A stretch of 44,853 nt of DNA from Firmicutes bacterium UBA3553 (lineage in GTDB: Bacteria; Bacillota; Clostridia; Tissierellales; Sedimentibacteraceae), in the NCBI GenBank assembly GCA_002381185.1, contig DFOA01000023.1, positions 1 through 44,853 of the forward strand, written 5' to 3'. The position numbers and the translations under genes were made by a program. Positions 23,907 through 31,595 of the stretch are shown here, piece by piece (the stretch's first letter is position 1; every line of letters begins with the position of its first letter). The notes under the pieces are model-generated. The model was not told the DNA's origin. It was given only the letters and a program-made list of their open reading frames with translations, and searched no databases.

Positions 23907-23935
23907 TTGACAATTCTACTAATTATAATTATACT
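23907..23935 (+). promoter_or_regulatory. Sigma-A promoter of the citE operon
   Basis: TTGACA (23907-23912), 17-bp spacer, TATACT (23930-23935). The RNA start would be about 23942, inside the palindrome described next. Confidence 0.85.
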
Positions 23936-23939
23936 GAAA

Positions 23940-23959
23940 TTAGTTGAATGTTCAATTAA
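23940..23959. promoter_or_regulatory. Candidate MarR operator
   Basis: TTAGTTGAA-TG-TTCAATTAA is a 9-2-9 palindrome with one mismatch, centred on the predicted RNA start. Related AGTTGA elements occur at 23882-23887 and 23905-23910, the latter overlapping the -35. Confidence 0.65.
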
Positions 23960-23995
23960 TTTCGAGATGATTATAAGATACTATAGGAGAGAAAA

Positions 23996-24883
23996 TTGAA
24001 GAGAATTAGAAGGAGCATGTTATTTTGTCCGGCCAACAACAATAAAATGCTGACAAGTGTTCACTTAAAGGGAGCTGACTGCATAATCTTCGATTTGGAG
24101 GATGCTGTAGCCTTCTCTGAAAAAGATAGGGCAAGAAGCATGCTTTGTGAAGCGATAAAAACAATAGATTATGGTACTTGTGAAGTTTTTGCAAGAATTA
24201 ATGGTCTGAATACACAGTTCTGCGAAAACGATGTCAAAGAACTTGTAAGAAGCGGCATCAAAAATATCCGTCTTCCCATGTGCGAGAGCAAACAAAATAT
24301 CAAGGAATTGGAAGATATGCTCACTCACTATGAAAAGGAATTCGGAAGGATATCAGGTGAAATTAAAGTACAAGGTGCTATAGAAACACCGAGAGGAGTA
24401 TTGAATGCTTTGGAAATTGCCACTTCCAGCGAACGTATTAATTCCATATCATTTGGTGCGGAAGACTATACTAATTGTCTGGGCATAAACAGGTTAAGAA
24501 CTTCTATGGAGTTTCTGTACGCAAGAAGCCATATTGTTCTTTGTGCAAATGTTGCGGGTATTGATTCTATAGATACGGTTTACTCAGATATCAAAGATTT
24601 GGCAGGCTTCGAAAGAGAGACAACAGAAGCGAGAAATCTCGGGTTCAGCGGAAAATCGTGCATACACCCGTCACAAGTACTAAAGGTTCATGAAATATAT
24701 AAACCTTCCAGGGAAGAGATAGAAAAAGCTGCAAGGATAATAAAGGCATATAATGAAGCGGAACAAAAAGGGATAGGAGTTATTACGGTTGACGGCAAAA
24801 TGATAGACAAGCCTATTATAGAAAAAGCTCAAAGAACTATGGGACTATCTGAGGTGAGTCTGACACAATTTGAGGGGAAGTGA
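23996..24883 (+). CDS. citE: Citrate lyase beta subunit (CitE family)
   Basis: A 295-residue TIM-barrel lyase of the CitE/HpcH family. In citrate lyase it cleaves the citryl thioester to oxaloacetate and an acetyl thioester. Seen: RRSMLFCPANNNKM at the N-terminus, the metal-binding region DCIIFDLEDAV, the FARING strand, and IKVQGAIETPRGVLNALEIA followed by SISFGAEDYT. TTG start at 23996 with AGGAGA at the right distance; no ATG alternative keeps the conserved N-terminus. No citD lies upstream or downstream, so the enzyme may act on a CoA ester instead of an acyl-carrier protein. Confidence 0.88.
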   Translation: MKRIRRSMLFCPANNNKMLTSVHLKGADCIIFDLEDAVAFSEKDRARSMLCEAIKTIDYGTCEVFARINGLNTQFCENDVKELVRSGIKNIRLPMCESKQNIKELEDMLTHYEKEFGRISGEIKVQGAIETPRGVLNALEIATSSERINSISFGAEDYTNCLGINRLRTSMEFLYARSHIVLCANVAGIDSIDTVYSDIKDLAGFERETTEARNLGFSGKSCIHPSQVLKVHEIYKPSREEIEKAARIIKAYNEAEQKGIGVITVDGKMIDKPIIEKAQRTMGLSEVSLTQFEGK

Positions 24884-24888
24884 AATTA

Positions 24889-26442
24889 ATGACTAATAAT
24901 GAGTTGCCGGTATATGTGGAAGGTTATGGCAAGATTATACCTTTTGTTGAAGGATTAAGAAAAATTGAAGTTACGGAAGAATTCAGCAAAAAAGTTTATA
25001 TTGCAAATAAAACGGAGTGCAAATTAGTTGAAAGCATAAGAACCGTTTTAGAAAAATGTAAAATCAGGGATGGTATGACTATTTCCTTTCACCATCACCT
25101 GAGAGACGGTGATTATATAATTAACATGGTTATGAAAGAGATTGCAGATATGGGTATTAAAAACCTCACAATTATGCCTTCATCCCTGCAAAAAATTCAT
25201 GAACCTCTAATCGATTACATTAAATGCGGCGTTATTACAAGAATTTATACCAGCGGAATGAGAGGAAATCTTGCAAAGGAAATTTCGTATAACAACATAC
25301 TTAGAAATCCTGTTGTATTTCAGACTCATGGAGGGAGAGCAAGGGCAATTGAGAACAAGGAGGTTAAAATAGATATAGCTTTTATTGGTGCTCCTGCTTG
25401 CGACAAAATGGGAAACATGAATGGAAGAGCTGGGAAGTCAGCATTTGGGTCAATAGGCTACGCAATGGTTGATGCAAAATATGCTGACAAGGTTGTTGCC
25501 ATTACAGATAATCTTGTTGAATATCCTTTAGATATGCCAAGTATTTATCAGACTGATGTTGATTATGTGGTCTTAGTTGATGAAATAGGTGATGCTGACA
25601 AAATTGCTACAGGTGCGACAAGAATGACACAGAGTGAAACAGAACTGAGAATAGCAAGGTACGCGGCTGAAGTTCTGAAAGAGACAGGCTATGTTAAGGA
25701 AGGGTTTTCATTTCAGGCCGGGAGTGGTGGAGCATCTTTGGCAGTTATAAAATTTCTGAAGGAATATATGAAGGAAAAAAAAATTCGAGGGGGATTTGTT
25801 TCAGGAGGAATTACATCCGTTCTGGTCGAGCTTCTGGAGCAAAATTATTTCAATGCGTTGCTGGATGTTCAGACATTTGATGCGAAATCAGCAGATTCTT
25901 TAAATAGAAATAAAAATCATATTGAAATGTCTGCTTCGATGTATGCGAATCCTTACAATAAGGGATCAGTTACAAATATGCTCGATATAGTTGTACTTTC
26001 CGCAACAGAGGTTGATATAAACTTTAATGTCAATGTATTGACAGGTTCCGACGGGGTTATCATGGGCGCTCAGGGCGGCCATCCTGACACTGCTGATGGA
26101 GCAAAGCTAAGAATAATAACAACTCCGCTTGTTCGGAAAACCATTCCAATAATAAGAAAAAAGGTTACAACAATAGTCACACCGGGATGTAATATAGATA
26201 TTGTTGTTACAGATAAGGGTATTGCAGTAAATCCTAAGAGAAAAGATTTAATTGAAAAACTAAAAAATTCAGAACTACCTTTAATGTCTATTGAAAATCT
26301 GCAGCTTGAAGCGGAAAGAACAGCAGGACGAATTAGACAGCCTGAATTTGTTAATGAAATTGTAGGCATAGTCGAAGCAAGAGATGGAAGTGTGATAGAT
26401 ATTATAAAAAGAGTGAAGAAACGAAATAAAATTAATGCATAA
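24889..26442 (+). CDS. citF: Citrate lyase alpha subunit (CitF family)
   Basis: A 517-residue CitF-type transferase, which in citrate lyase moves the acyl-carrier protein from acetate to citrate. Conserved stretches include FHHHLRDGDYIINMV, IYTSGMRGNLAKEIS, THGGRARAIE, FIGAPACDKMGNMNGRAG and GSDGVIMGAQGGHPDTADGAKL. ATG 24889 is preferred over a GTG at 24880 because the GAGGGG motif is too close to the latter. It nearly overlaps citE. The absence of CitD, CitX and CitG genes here means either that they are encoded elsewhere or that this pair works as a CoA-transferase and CoA-ester lyase. Confidence 0.9.
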   Translation: MTNNELPVYVEGYGKIIPFVEGLRKIEVTEEFSKKVYIANKTECKLVESIRTVLEKCKIRDGMTISFHHHLRDGDYIINMVMKEIADMGIKNLTIMPSSLQKIHEPLIDYIKCGVITRIYTSGMRGNLAKEISYNNILRNPVVFQTHGGRARAIENKEVKIDIAFIGAPACDKMGNMNGRAGKSAFGSIGYAMVDAKYADKVVAITDNLVEYPLDMPSIYQTDVDYVVLVDEIGDADKIATGATRMTQSETELRIARYAAEVLKETGYVKEGFSFQAGSGGASLAVIKFLKEYMKEKKIRGGFVSGGITSVLVELLEQNYFNALLDVQTFDAKSADSLNRNKNHIEMSASMYANPYNKGSVTNMLDIVVLSATEVDINFNVNVLTGSDGVIMGAQGGHPDTADGAKLRIITTPLVRKTIPIIRKKVTTIVTPGCNIDIVVTDKGIAVNPKRKDLIEKLKNSELPLMSIENLQLEAERTAGRIRQPEFVNEIVGIVEARDGSVIDIIKRVKKRNKINA

Positions 26443-26469
26443 CATATATAGAATTCATGGAGGAATATA

Positions 26470-27888
26470 ATGGAGAAAGGAAAAAAGTCTAAATTCAATT
26501 TTACAGAAATAAAAATACCACATACATATGTTATAATATTTTCCATAATTGTAATAGCTGCAGTATTTACCTATATAATACCCGCAGGCGAGTATGACAG
26601 ATATGAGAATGAAAAAGGAATTACAGTTATAAATCCCGATTCATATCATAGTGTTGAACAATCTCCGGCAGGCTTTCTTGATGTTTTTGATGCGGTTCCT
26701 ACAGGAATGAAAGATACTGCAGGCCTGATATTTTTTGTCTTTATTGTCGGTGGATCATTCCAGATAATAACGGGAACAGGTGCAATTGATATTGGAATAA
26801 GTAAAATTGTTAAGGTAATGAACGGAAAGGAAAAGATATTAATACCTATATTGTGTTTTACATTTTCGTTGGGCGGAGCATTTATGGGCATGTCAAATGA
26901 ATCTCTGGTATTTGTACCGATAGGCATAGCATTAGCAAGAAGGGTCGGCTTTGATGCTTTGGTAGGTACGGCCATGATTACAGTAAGTATGGCTGGAGGA
27001 TTTGCAGCAGGCATTATGAATCCATTTAATATAGGTATTGCGCAAGGTATTGCTGAACTGCCTCTGTTTTCAGGTGTAGAATACAGGGTAGTTATTCACA
27101 TTGTCTTATTGACTATATTGAGTATATATTTAATGAAATATGCAGATAAAGTCAAAAAAGATCCTTCTAAAAGCATAGTATATGAATTGGAGCAGGAGGA
27201 AGCGGGAGATGTCAATGATATTACCATAGAAGCCAATATGCAGCTTAAGCATTGGTTAGCATTGCTTACTGTTCTTATAGGATTTATTTATCTTGTTTAT
27301 GGCGTATTTAAATATGAATGGGGAACTGACAAAATGGCTACGATTTTTCTTGCCATGGGCGTCATAGGCGGTATAGTTGGAGGATTAAATCCAAGCCGTA
27401 TAGGAAAGGAATTCGTTACAGGAGCAAAATCACTTGCATTTGGTGCTCTGGTCATAGGGCTGTCAAGAGGAATTCTCGTCGTATTACAAAACGGAATGAT
27501 ACTTGATACAATTGTGCTTTCATTTTCAAAGGTGTTAAGTCAGCTTCCACCCCAGCTTACGGCAGTCGGAATGTATATTATTCATGCCTTTTTAAATTTT
27601 GTTATTCCTTCAGGAAGCGGTCAGGCTGCTGCCACAATGCCTTTGATGATACCTGTTGCCGATTTGACAGGTGTTACAAGGCAAATCGCTGTGTTGGCAT
27701 TTGCACTGTCTGACGGAATTACAAACTCAATTAACCCTACATCATCAAACATGAATTCTTATTTATCGCTGTCTAAGATAACTTACCCTCAATGGCTGAA
27801 GTTTATTGGTCCGGTTATGGGCATGTGGTTTGTAACCGGCTTAATATTCGTAGTTGTAGGAAATATGTTTGGATATGGTCCTTTTTAA
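26470..27888 (+). CDS. YfcC family anaerobic carboxylate/amino acid carrier
   Basis: A 472-residue membrane protein with about 12 segments, of the YfcC / C4-dicarboxylate anaerobic carrier (DcuC-like) family. Features: IPHTYVIIFSIIVIAAVFTYIIPAGEYDR at the N-terminus, the hairpin GGAFMGMSNESLVFVPIGIALARRVGFD, and the second re-entrant motif FVIPSGSGQAAATMPLMIPVADLTG. Such carriers take up dicarboxylates or exchange amino acids. Its place between citF and an M20 hydrolase suggests that it imports a conjugated acid. RBS GGAGG. Substrate not assignable from sequence. Confidence 0.88.
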   Translation: MEKGKKSKFNFTEIKIPHTYVIIFSIIVIAAVFTYIIPAGEYDRYENEKGITVINPDSYHSVEQSPAGFLDVFDAVPTGMKDTAGLIFFVFIVGGSFQIITGTGAIDIGISKIVKVMNGKEKILIPILCFTFSLGGAFMGMSNESLVFVPIGIALARRVGFDALVGTAMITVSMAGGFAAGIMNPFNIGIAQGIAELPLFSGVEYRVVIHIVLLTILSIYLMKYADKVKKDPSKSIVYELEQEEAGDVNDITIEANMQLKHWLALLTVLIGFIYLVYGVFKYEWGTDKMATIFLAMGVIGGIVGGLNPSRIGKEFVTGAKSLAFGALVIGLSRGILVVLQNGMILDTIVLSFSKVLSQLPPQLTAVGMYIIHAFLNFVIPSGSGQAAATMPLMIPVADLTGVTRQIAVLAFALSDGITNSINPTSSNMNSYLSLSKITYPQWLKFIGPVMGMWFVTGLIFVVVGNMFGYGPF

Positions 27889-27906
27889 TAGAAAGTAGGT
27901 AGCAGT

Positions 27907-29082
27907 ATGAAAGATATGATATTTGATTATTTGGAATCAATAAAGCATCAAATTTTTAATATGTCAGATTATATATTTGACAACCCTGAGTATGATTGCA
28001 ATGAATATAAAGCGATGAAAACTATAACGGATTACCTTGGAAATAGAGGCTTTAAGCTTGAAAGAGGAATAGGCGGACTGGAAACGGCATTCAGGGCATC
28101 ATATGAAAACGGAGTGAATGGACCTTCAATTGGTATGCTATGTGAATATGATGCTATTGAAAATATTGGTCACGCATGTGGACATCACATGCAGGGACCT
28201 GCTATTGCGGCAGCAGCTGTTTCATTTAAAGAAATTTATAAAAATAAACCGTACAAACTTGTTATTTACGGGACTCCTGCAGAGGAAACATCAGGAGGAA
28301 AAATTATTATGATAGAGAACGGTTGCTTCAGAGATATTGATGTAGCACTTATGTTCCATGGAAGCCCAACCACGACAACAGATGTCAAATGCATGGCATT
28401 ATCAAGCTTTAAAGTAAAATTTAAAGGCAAAAGCGCCCATGCTGCTATACAGCCTGATAGCGGAAGAAGCGCATTTGATGCTTTGCTTCTATCCTTCAAT
28501 GGGATTGAATTTTTAAGGGAGCATGTTAAGGAAGATACAAGGATGCATTATACAGTGACTAATGCCGGAGGGCCCGATAATGTTGTTCCGGCGGAAGCAA
28601 CTGGTACATTCAGCCTGAGGTCTTACAACAGGGCATATCTGGATACTGTAATTGAGAGGTTTATGAAAATTATTGAAGGCGCATCACTTATGACAGAAAC
28701 TTCTTACGAAATTGCTGCGGACAGGCCATTTGACAGTAAAATTCCTGTATTAAAGCTCAATGATGTTCTAATGAAGAATGCAAAGCTTGTAGAAGCTCCT
28801 ACAATCAGACCTCCAAGAGAAAAAACAGGTTCTACTGATTTTGGTAATGTTATGTACAATGTGCCCGGATCATGTATAAGGGTAGCTTTTGTACCTGAGG
28901 GTACATCACCTCATTCGCAGGAATATTTAAATGCGGGAAAGTCTGAGGATGCTCATAATGCATCATTGATTGCCTCAAAAATATTAGCTGCAACCTGCTA
29001 TGATTTAATAAGCGAAGAAAATTTACTGCTTGAGATAAAGAAAGAATTTTCAAATAGAAAAAATGAAATGAGCAAAGGTTAA
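27907..29082 (+). CDS. M20 family peptidase/amidohydrolase (AbgB-like)
   Basis: A 391-residue M20 metallohydrolase. Metal ligands appear in GHACGHHMQGPAIA (about residues 93-106), the catalytic Glu pair in GTPAEETSGGK (about 122-132), and later His residues in MFHGSP and TSPHSQEY. The lid/dimerisation domain is KGKSAHAAIQPDSGRSAFDAL onward. The CGHH/N variant and the Gly-rich pattern resemble AbgB, which cleaves aminobenzoyl-glutamate and related amides. Only 18 bp separate it from the carrier gene, so it probably hydrolyses the imported compound before the citrate-lyase-like enzymes act. Confidence 0.88.
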   Translation: MKDMIFDYLESIKHQIFNMSDYIFDNPEYDCNEYKAMKTITDYLGNRGFKLERGIGGLETAFRASYENGVNGPSIGMLCEYDAIENIGHACGHHMQGPAIAAAAVSFKEIYKNKPYKLVIYGTPAEETSGGKIIMIENGCFRDIDVALMFHGSPTTTTDVKCMALSSFKVKFKGKSAHAAIQPDSGRSAFDALLLSFNGIEFLREHVKEDTRMHYTVTNAGGPDNVVPAEATGTFSLRSYNRAYLDTVIERFMKIIEGASLMTETSYEIAADRPFDSKIPVLKLNDVLMKNAKLVEAPTIRPPREKTGSTDFGNVMYNVPGSCIRVAFVPEGTSPHSQEYLNAGKSEDAHNASLIASKILAATCYDLISEENLLLEIKKEFSNRKNEMSKG

Positions 29083-29117
29083 AAAACTGTGTCGGCATTA
29101 TGCTGACACAGTTTTTT
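29083..29117 (+). terminator. Terminator of the cit operon
   Basis: AAAACTGTGTCGGCA (29083-29097) pairs with TGCTGACACAGTTTT (29101-29115), 15 pairs with one G-U and a three-base loop, then a T run. Confidence 0.93.
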
Positions 29118-29240
29118 ATGTAGTTAATAAAGGAAGATTAAATACTCTTTATTTTAGAGACGAATATATCAGATGCATTATAAGATATGTACAACAAAGT
29201 CGGGCCTGGAAAATTATTACTTAGGTTTTTAAAATTCCCA

Positions 29241-29283
29241 TTGACATATAAAGCTAACAGTATTATATTACTAACATGGTTAG
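29241..29283 (+). promoter_or_regulatory. Promoter and operator of the marR-ABC exporter module
   Basis: TTGACA (29241-29246), 17-bp spacer, TATATT (29264-29269), followed directly by the palindrome CTAAC-ATG-GTTAG (29271-29283). An AAAGCTAAC element lies in the spacer (29250-29258). Confidence 0.72.
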
Positions 29284-29308
29284 TTAATATGATTTTGGAG
29301 GTATTGAA

Positions 29309-29746
29309 ATGGATTATGAAGCATTAGCCATGCAGTTTATGGAATGCATGCATACGATAAGAAGGGCCGGGCACCAAAAGCCTATCGAAGAATCCATGAG
29401 AGGAGAAGCGTTTGTCATTAAGTTTCTTTCACATCATGGAGGCTCTGTATTACCAAGTGAAATCAGTAATATCATGGGAATCAGCACGGCGCGGATTGCA
29501 GCTACTTTGAACAGTCTGGAGAAAAAAGGATGGATAACAAGACGGATTGACACGGACGATCGCCGCAGAATCTTGGTGGATTTGACTTCGGAAGGAAAAG
29601 CCCAGGCTGAGGAACAACATCGCCACATGATGAAAAATACTATAAAACTATTATCAATGCTTGGGGAAGAGGATGCCATAGAATATGTCAGGCTCAGCAG
29701 AAAGCTTGCTGATAAAGTGGCAGCACAATATAGAGAAACCGATTAA
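29309..29746 (+). CDS. MarR family transcriptional regulator (ABC exporter)
   Basis: A 145-residue MarR regulator with the winged helix LPSEISNIMGISTARIAATLNSLEKKGWITRRIDTDDRRRILVDLTSEGK (about residues 50-99). It stands 88 bp before two ABC exporter genes, and the DNA before both carries the same CTAAC-based elements, so it very likely represses itself and the exporter until a toxic ligand binds. RBS GGAGG. Confidence 0.94.
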   Translation: MDYEALAMQFMECMHTIRRAGHQKPIEESMRGEAFVIKFLSHHGGSVLPSEISNIMGISTARIAATLNSLEKKGWITRRIDTDDRRRILVDLTSEGKAQAEEQHRHMMKNTIKLLSMLGEEDAIEYVRLSRKLADKVAAQYRETD

Positions 29747-29749
29747 TCA

Positions 29750-29780
29750 GCGGTCGCGGTTTAAGTGACCGCCATTTATT
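29750..29780 (+). terminator. Weak terminator after the marR gene
   Basis: GCGGTC (29750-29755) pairs with GACCGC (29767-29772), followed by ATTTATTT. The T tract is interrupted, so partial read-through into the exporter genes is likely. Confidence 0.5.
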
Positions 29781-29785
29781 TCCAT

Positions 29786-29821
29786 AAAGCTAACGCTATT
29801 AGATACTAACACTATTATTAG
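29786..29821 (+). promoter_or_regulatory. Second copy of the MarR operator, before the ABC genes
   Basis: AAAGCTAAC (29786-29794) followed by TACTAACA and TTATTAG repeats the design of 29250-29283. No good -35 accompanies it, so it may be mainly a repressor site. Confidence 0.6.
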
Positions 29822-29834
29822 AATGGAGAATACA

Positions 29835-31595
29835 ATGTTTAAAATATTAAAACGTTTAAATTTAAGGGAATGGGTACAAGCAGGAATCAGCCTTGTATTC
29901 ATCACCGCTCAGGTTTGGCTTGACCTGAAGCTTCCGGACTATATGTCAAAGATTACACAGCTGACCCAGACACCTGGAAGTGAGATGTCGGAGATATGGA
30001 AAGCCGGCGGCTATATGCTGCTATGTGCGTTAGGAAGCTTTGTAGCGGCTATGATTGTGGGATTTTTTGCAGCTCGGATAGGTGCATCATTTTCGCAGAA
30101 GCTACGCAGTCAATTATTTAATAAGGTAGATTCATTTTCGATGGAAGAGATCAGACGCTTTTCCACTGCCAGCCTGATCACCCGTTCCACCAATGATATC
30201 ACACAGGTTCAGGTCTTGATAACTATGGGGCTTCAGATGTTTATAAAAGCTCCGATAATGGCGGTGTGGGCAGTCACAAAGATTGCCGGAAAGGGCTTTG
30301 AATGGACAGTAGCAACCGGAGTTGCTTTATTTATACTTATTGCCGTAATTTCAGTGATTTTTTCTTTCATTATGCCTAAATTCAAAAAAATGCAGGTGCT
30401 GACAGATAATATGAATCGAATAACAATGGAGAATCTGACAGGTCTGCGTGTAGTTCGTGCTTATAACGCAGAGAACTATCAAAATGATAAGTTTGAGGCA
30501 GCCAATGAAGAGTTGACGGCCACCCAGCTGTATACCAGCCGGGGAATGGCAGTATTTCAGCCAATGATGAGTATGATGATGAGTGGACTGAGTCTGTCAA
30601 TTTATTGGATTGGAGCACATTTGATCTACAGCGCCAACGCTATGGATAAATTGACTCTATTCTCAAACATGGTGGTCTTTTCATCCTATGCAATGCAGAT
30701 TATTATGTCGTTCATGATGGTAGTAATGATATTCATTATGATGCCAAGGGCAATGGTATCTGCAAAGCGTGTCAATGAAGTGCTGGAAACCGAGCCGTCT
30801 ATCATAGATGGAAGTTTAACAAGCGGTAAAGACGGAATGGAAGGAGAAGTAGTATTTAACCATGTCAGCTTCCGATATCCTGGTGCTTCCGATTATGTGC
30901 TTCAGGATGTAAGCTTTTCTGTGAAGAAGGGAGAAACGGCAGCATTTATCGGTTCTACTGGAAGCGGAAAGAGTACCTTGATTAATCTGGTACCTAGATT
31001 CTTTGACGCTACAGAGGGAGAAATTCTGGTTGATGGCGTCAATGTGAAGAACTATACCCAAGAAGCGCTATATAACAAAATTGGTTATGTTCCACAGAGG
31101 GCAGTAATGTTCAAGGGTTCAGTCAGATCTAATGTGGGATATGGTGATAATGGCCGTGAAGCAGCTTCCATGTCAGATATTAAGAAAGCGGTACGGATTG
31201 CACAGGGAACAGAATTCGTTGAGAAAATGGATGGAAAGTATGATGCAGAAATTTCTCAGGGCGGCACCAATGTATCAGGCGGACAAAAGCAACGACTGGC
31301 GATTGCCCGTGCAGTATGCCGTAAGCCGGAGATATATATCTTTGATGACAGTTTTTCTGCACTGGATTATAAGACAGACAGGGTGCTGCGATCCGTGTTA
31401 AAGGAGGAAACTGCCGGCGTGACCAGCTTAATCGTAGCTCAGCGTATCGGAACCATTATGGATGCTGGTCAGATTATTGTATTAGATGAAGGCAGGATTG
31501 TTGGCAAAGGAACCCATAAATATCTATTGGATAACTGTAATGTATATAGGGAAATTGCAATGTCACAATTGAGTGAGGAGGAACTTGCAATATGA
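29835..31595 (+). CDS. Heterodimeric multidrug ABC exporter subunit with degenerate ATP site
   Basis: A 586-residue ABC exporter half: six membrane segments (to about residue 310) then an ATPase domain. ATG 29835 is chosen because an ATG at 29823 overlaps the ribosome binding site GGAG. Walker A GSTGSGKST and signature VSGGQKQR are normal, but Walker B ends FDDSFS (Asp for the catalytic Glu) and the H-loop reads VAQRIGT (Gln for His). These changes define the inactive site of BmrC/LmrC/TM287-type proteins. It overlaps its partner gene by ATGA. Drug export under MarR control is the likely role. Confidence 0.93.
   Translation: MFKILKRLNLREWVQAGISLVFITAQVWLDLKLPDYMSKITQLTQTPGSEMSEIWKAGGYMLLCALGSFVAAMIVGFFAARIGASFSQKLRSQLFNKVDSFSMEEIRRFSTASLITRSTNDITQVQVLITMGLQMFIKAPIMAVWAVTKIAGKGFEWTVATGVALFILIAVISVIFSFIMPKFKKMQVLTDNMNRITMENLTGLRVVRAYNAENYQNDKFEAANEELTATQLYTSRGMAVFQPMMSMMMSGLSLSIYWIGAHLIYSANAMDKLTLFSNMVVFSSYAMQIIMSFMMVVMIFIMMPRAMVSAKRVNEVLETEPSIIDGSLTSGKDGMEGEVVFNHVSFRYPGASDYVLQDVSFSVKKGETAAFIGSTGSGKSTLINLVPRFFDATEGEILVDGVNVKNYTQEALYNKIGYVPQRAVMFKGSVRSNVGYGDNGREAASMSDIKKAVRIAQGTEFVEKMDGKYDAEISQGGTNVSGGQKQRLAIARAVCRKPEIYIFDDSFSALDYKTDRVLRSVLKEETAGVTSLIVAQRIGTIMDAGQIIVLDEGRIVGKGTHKYLLDNCNVYREIAMSQLSEEELAI

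Noticed and set aside
23820..23995. A citD gene between marR and citE
   Set aside because: The 176-bp gap is filled by promoter and operator sequence; no ORF with the CitD serine motif exists there.
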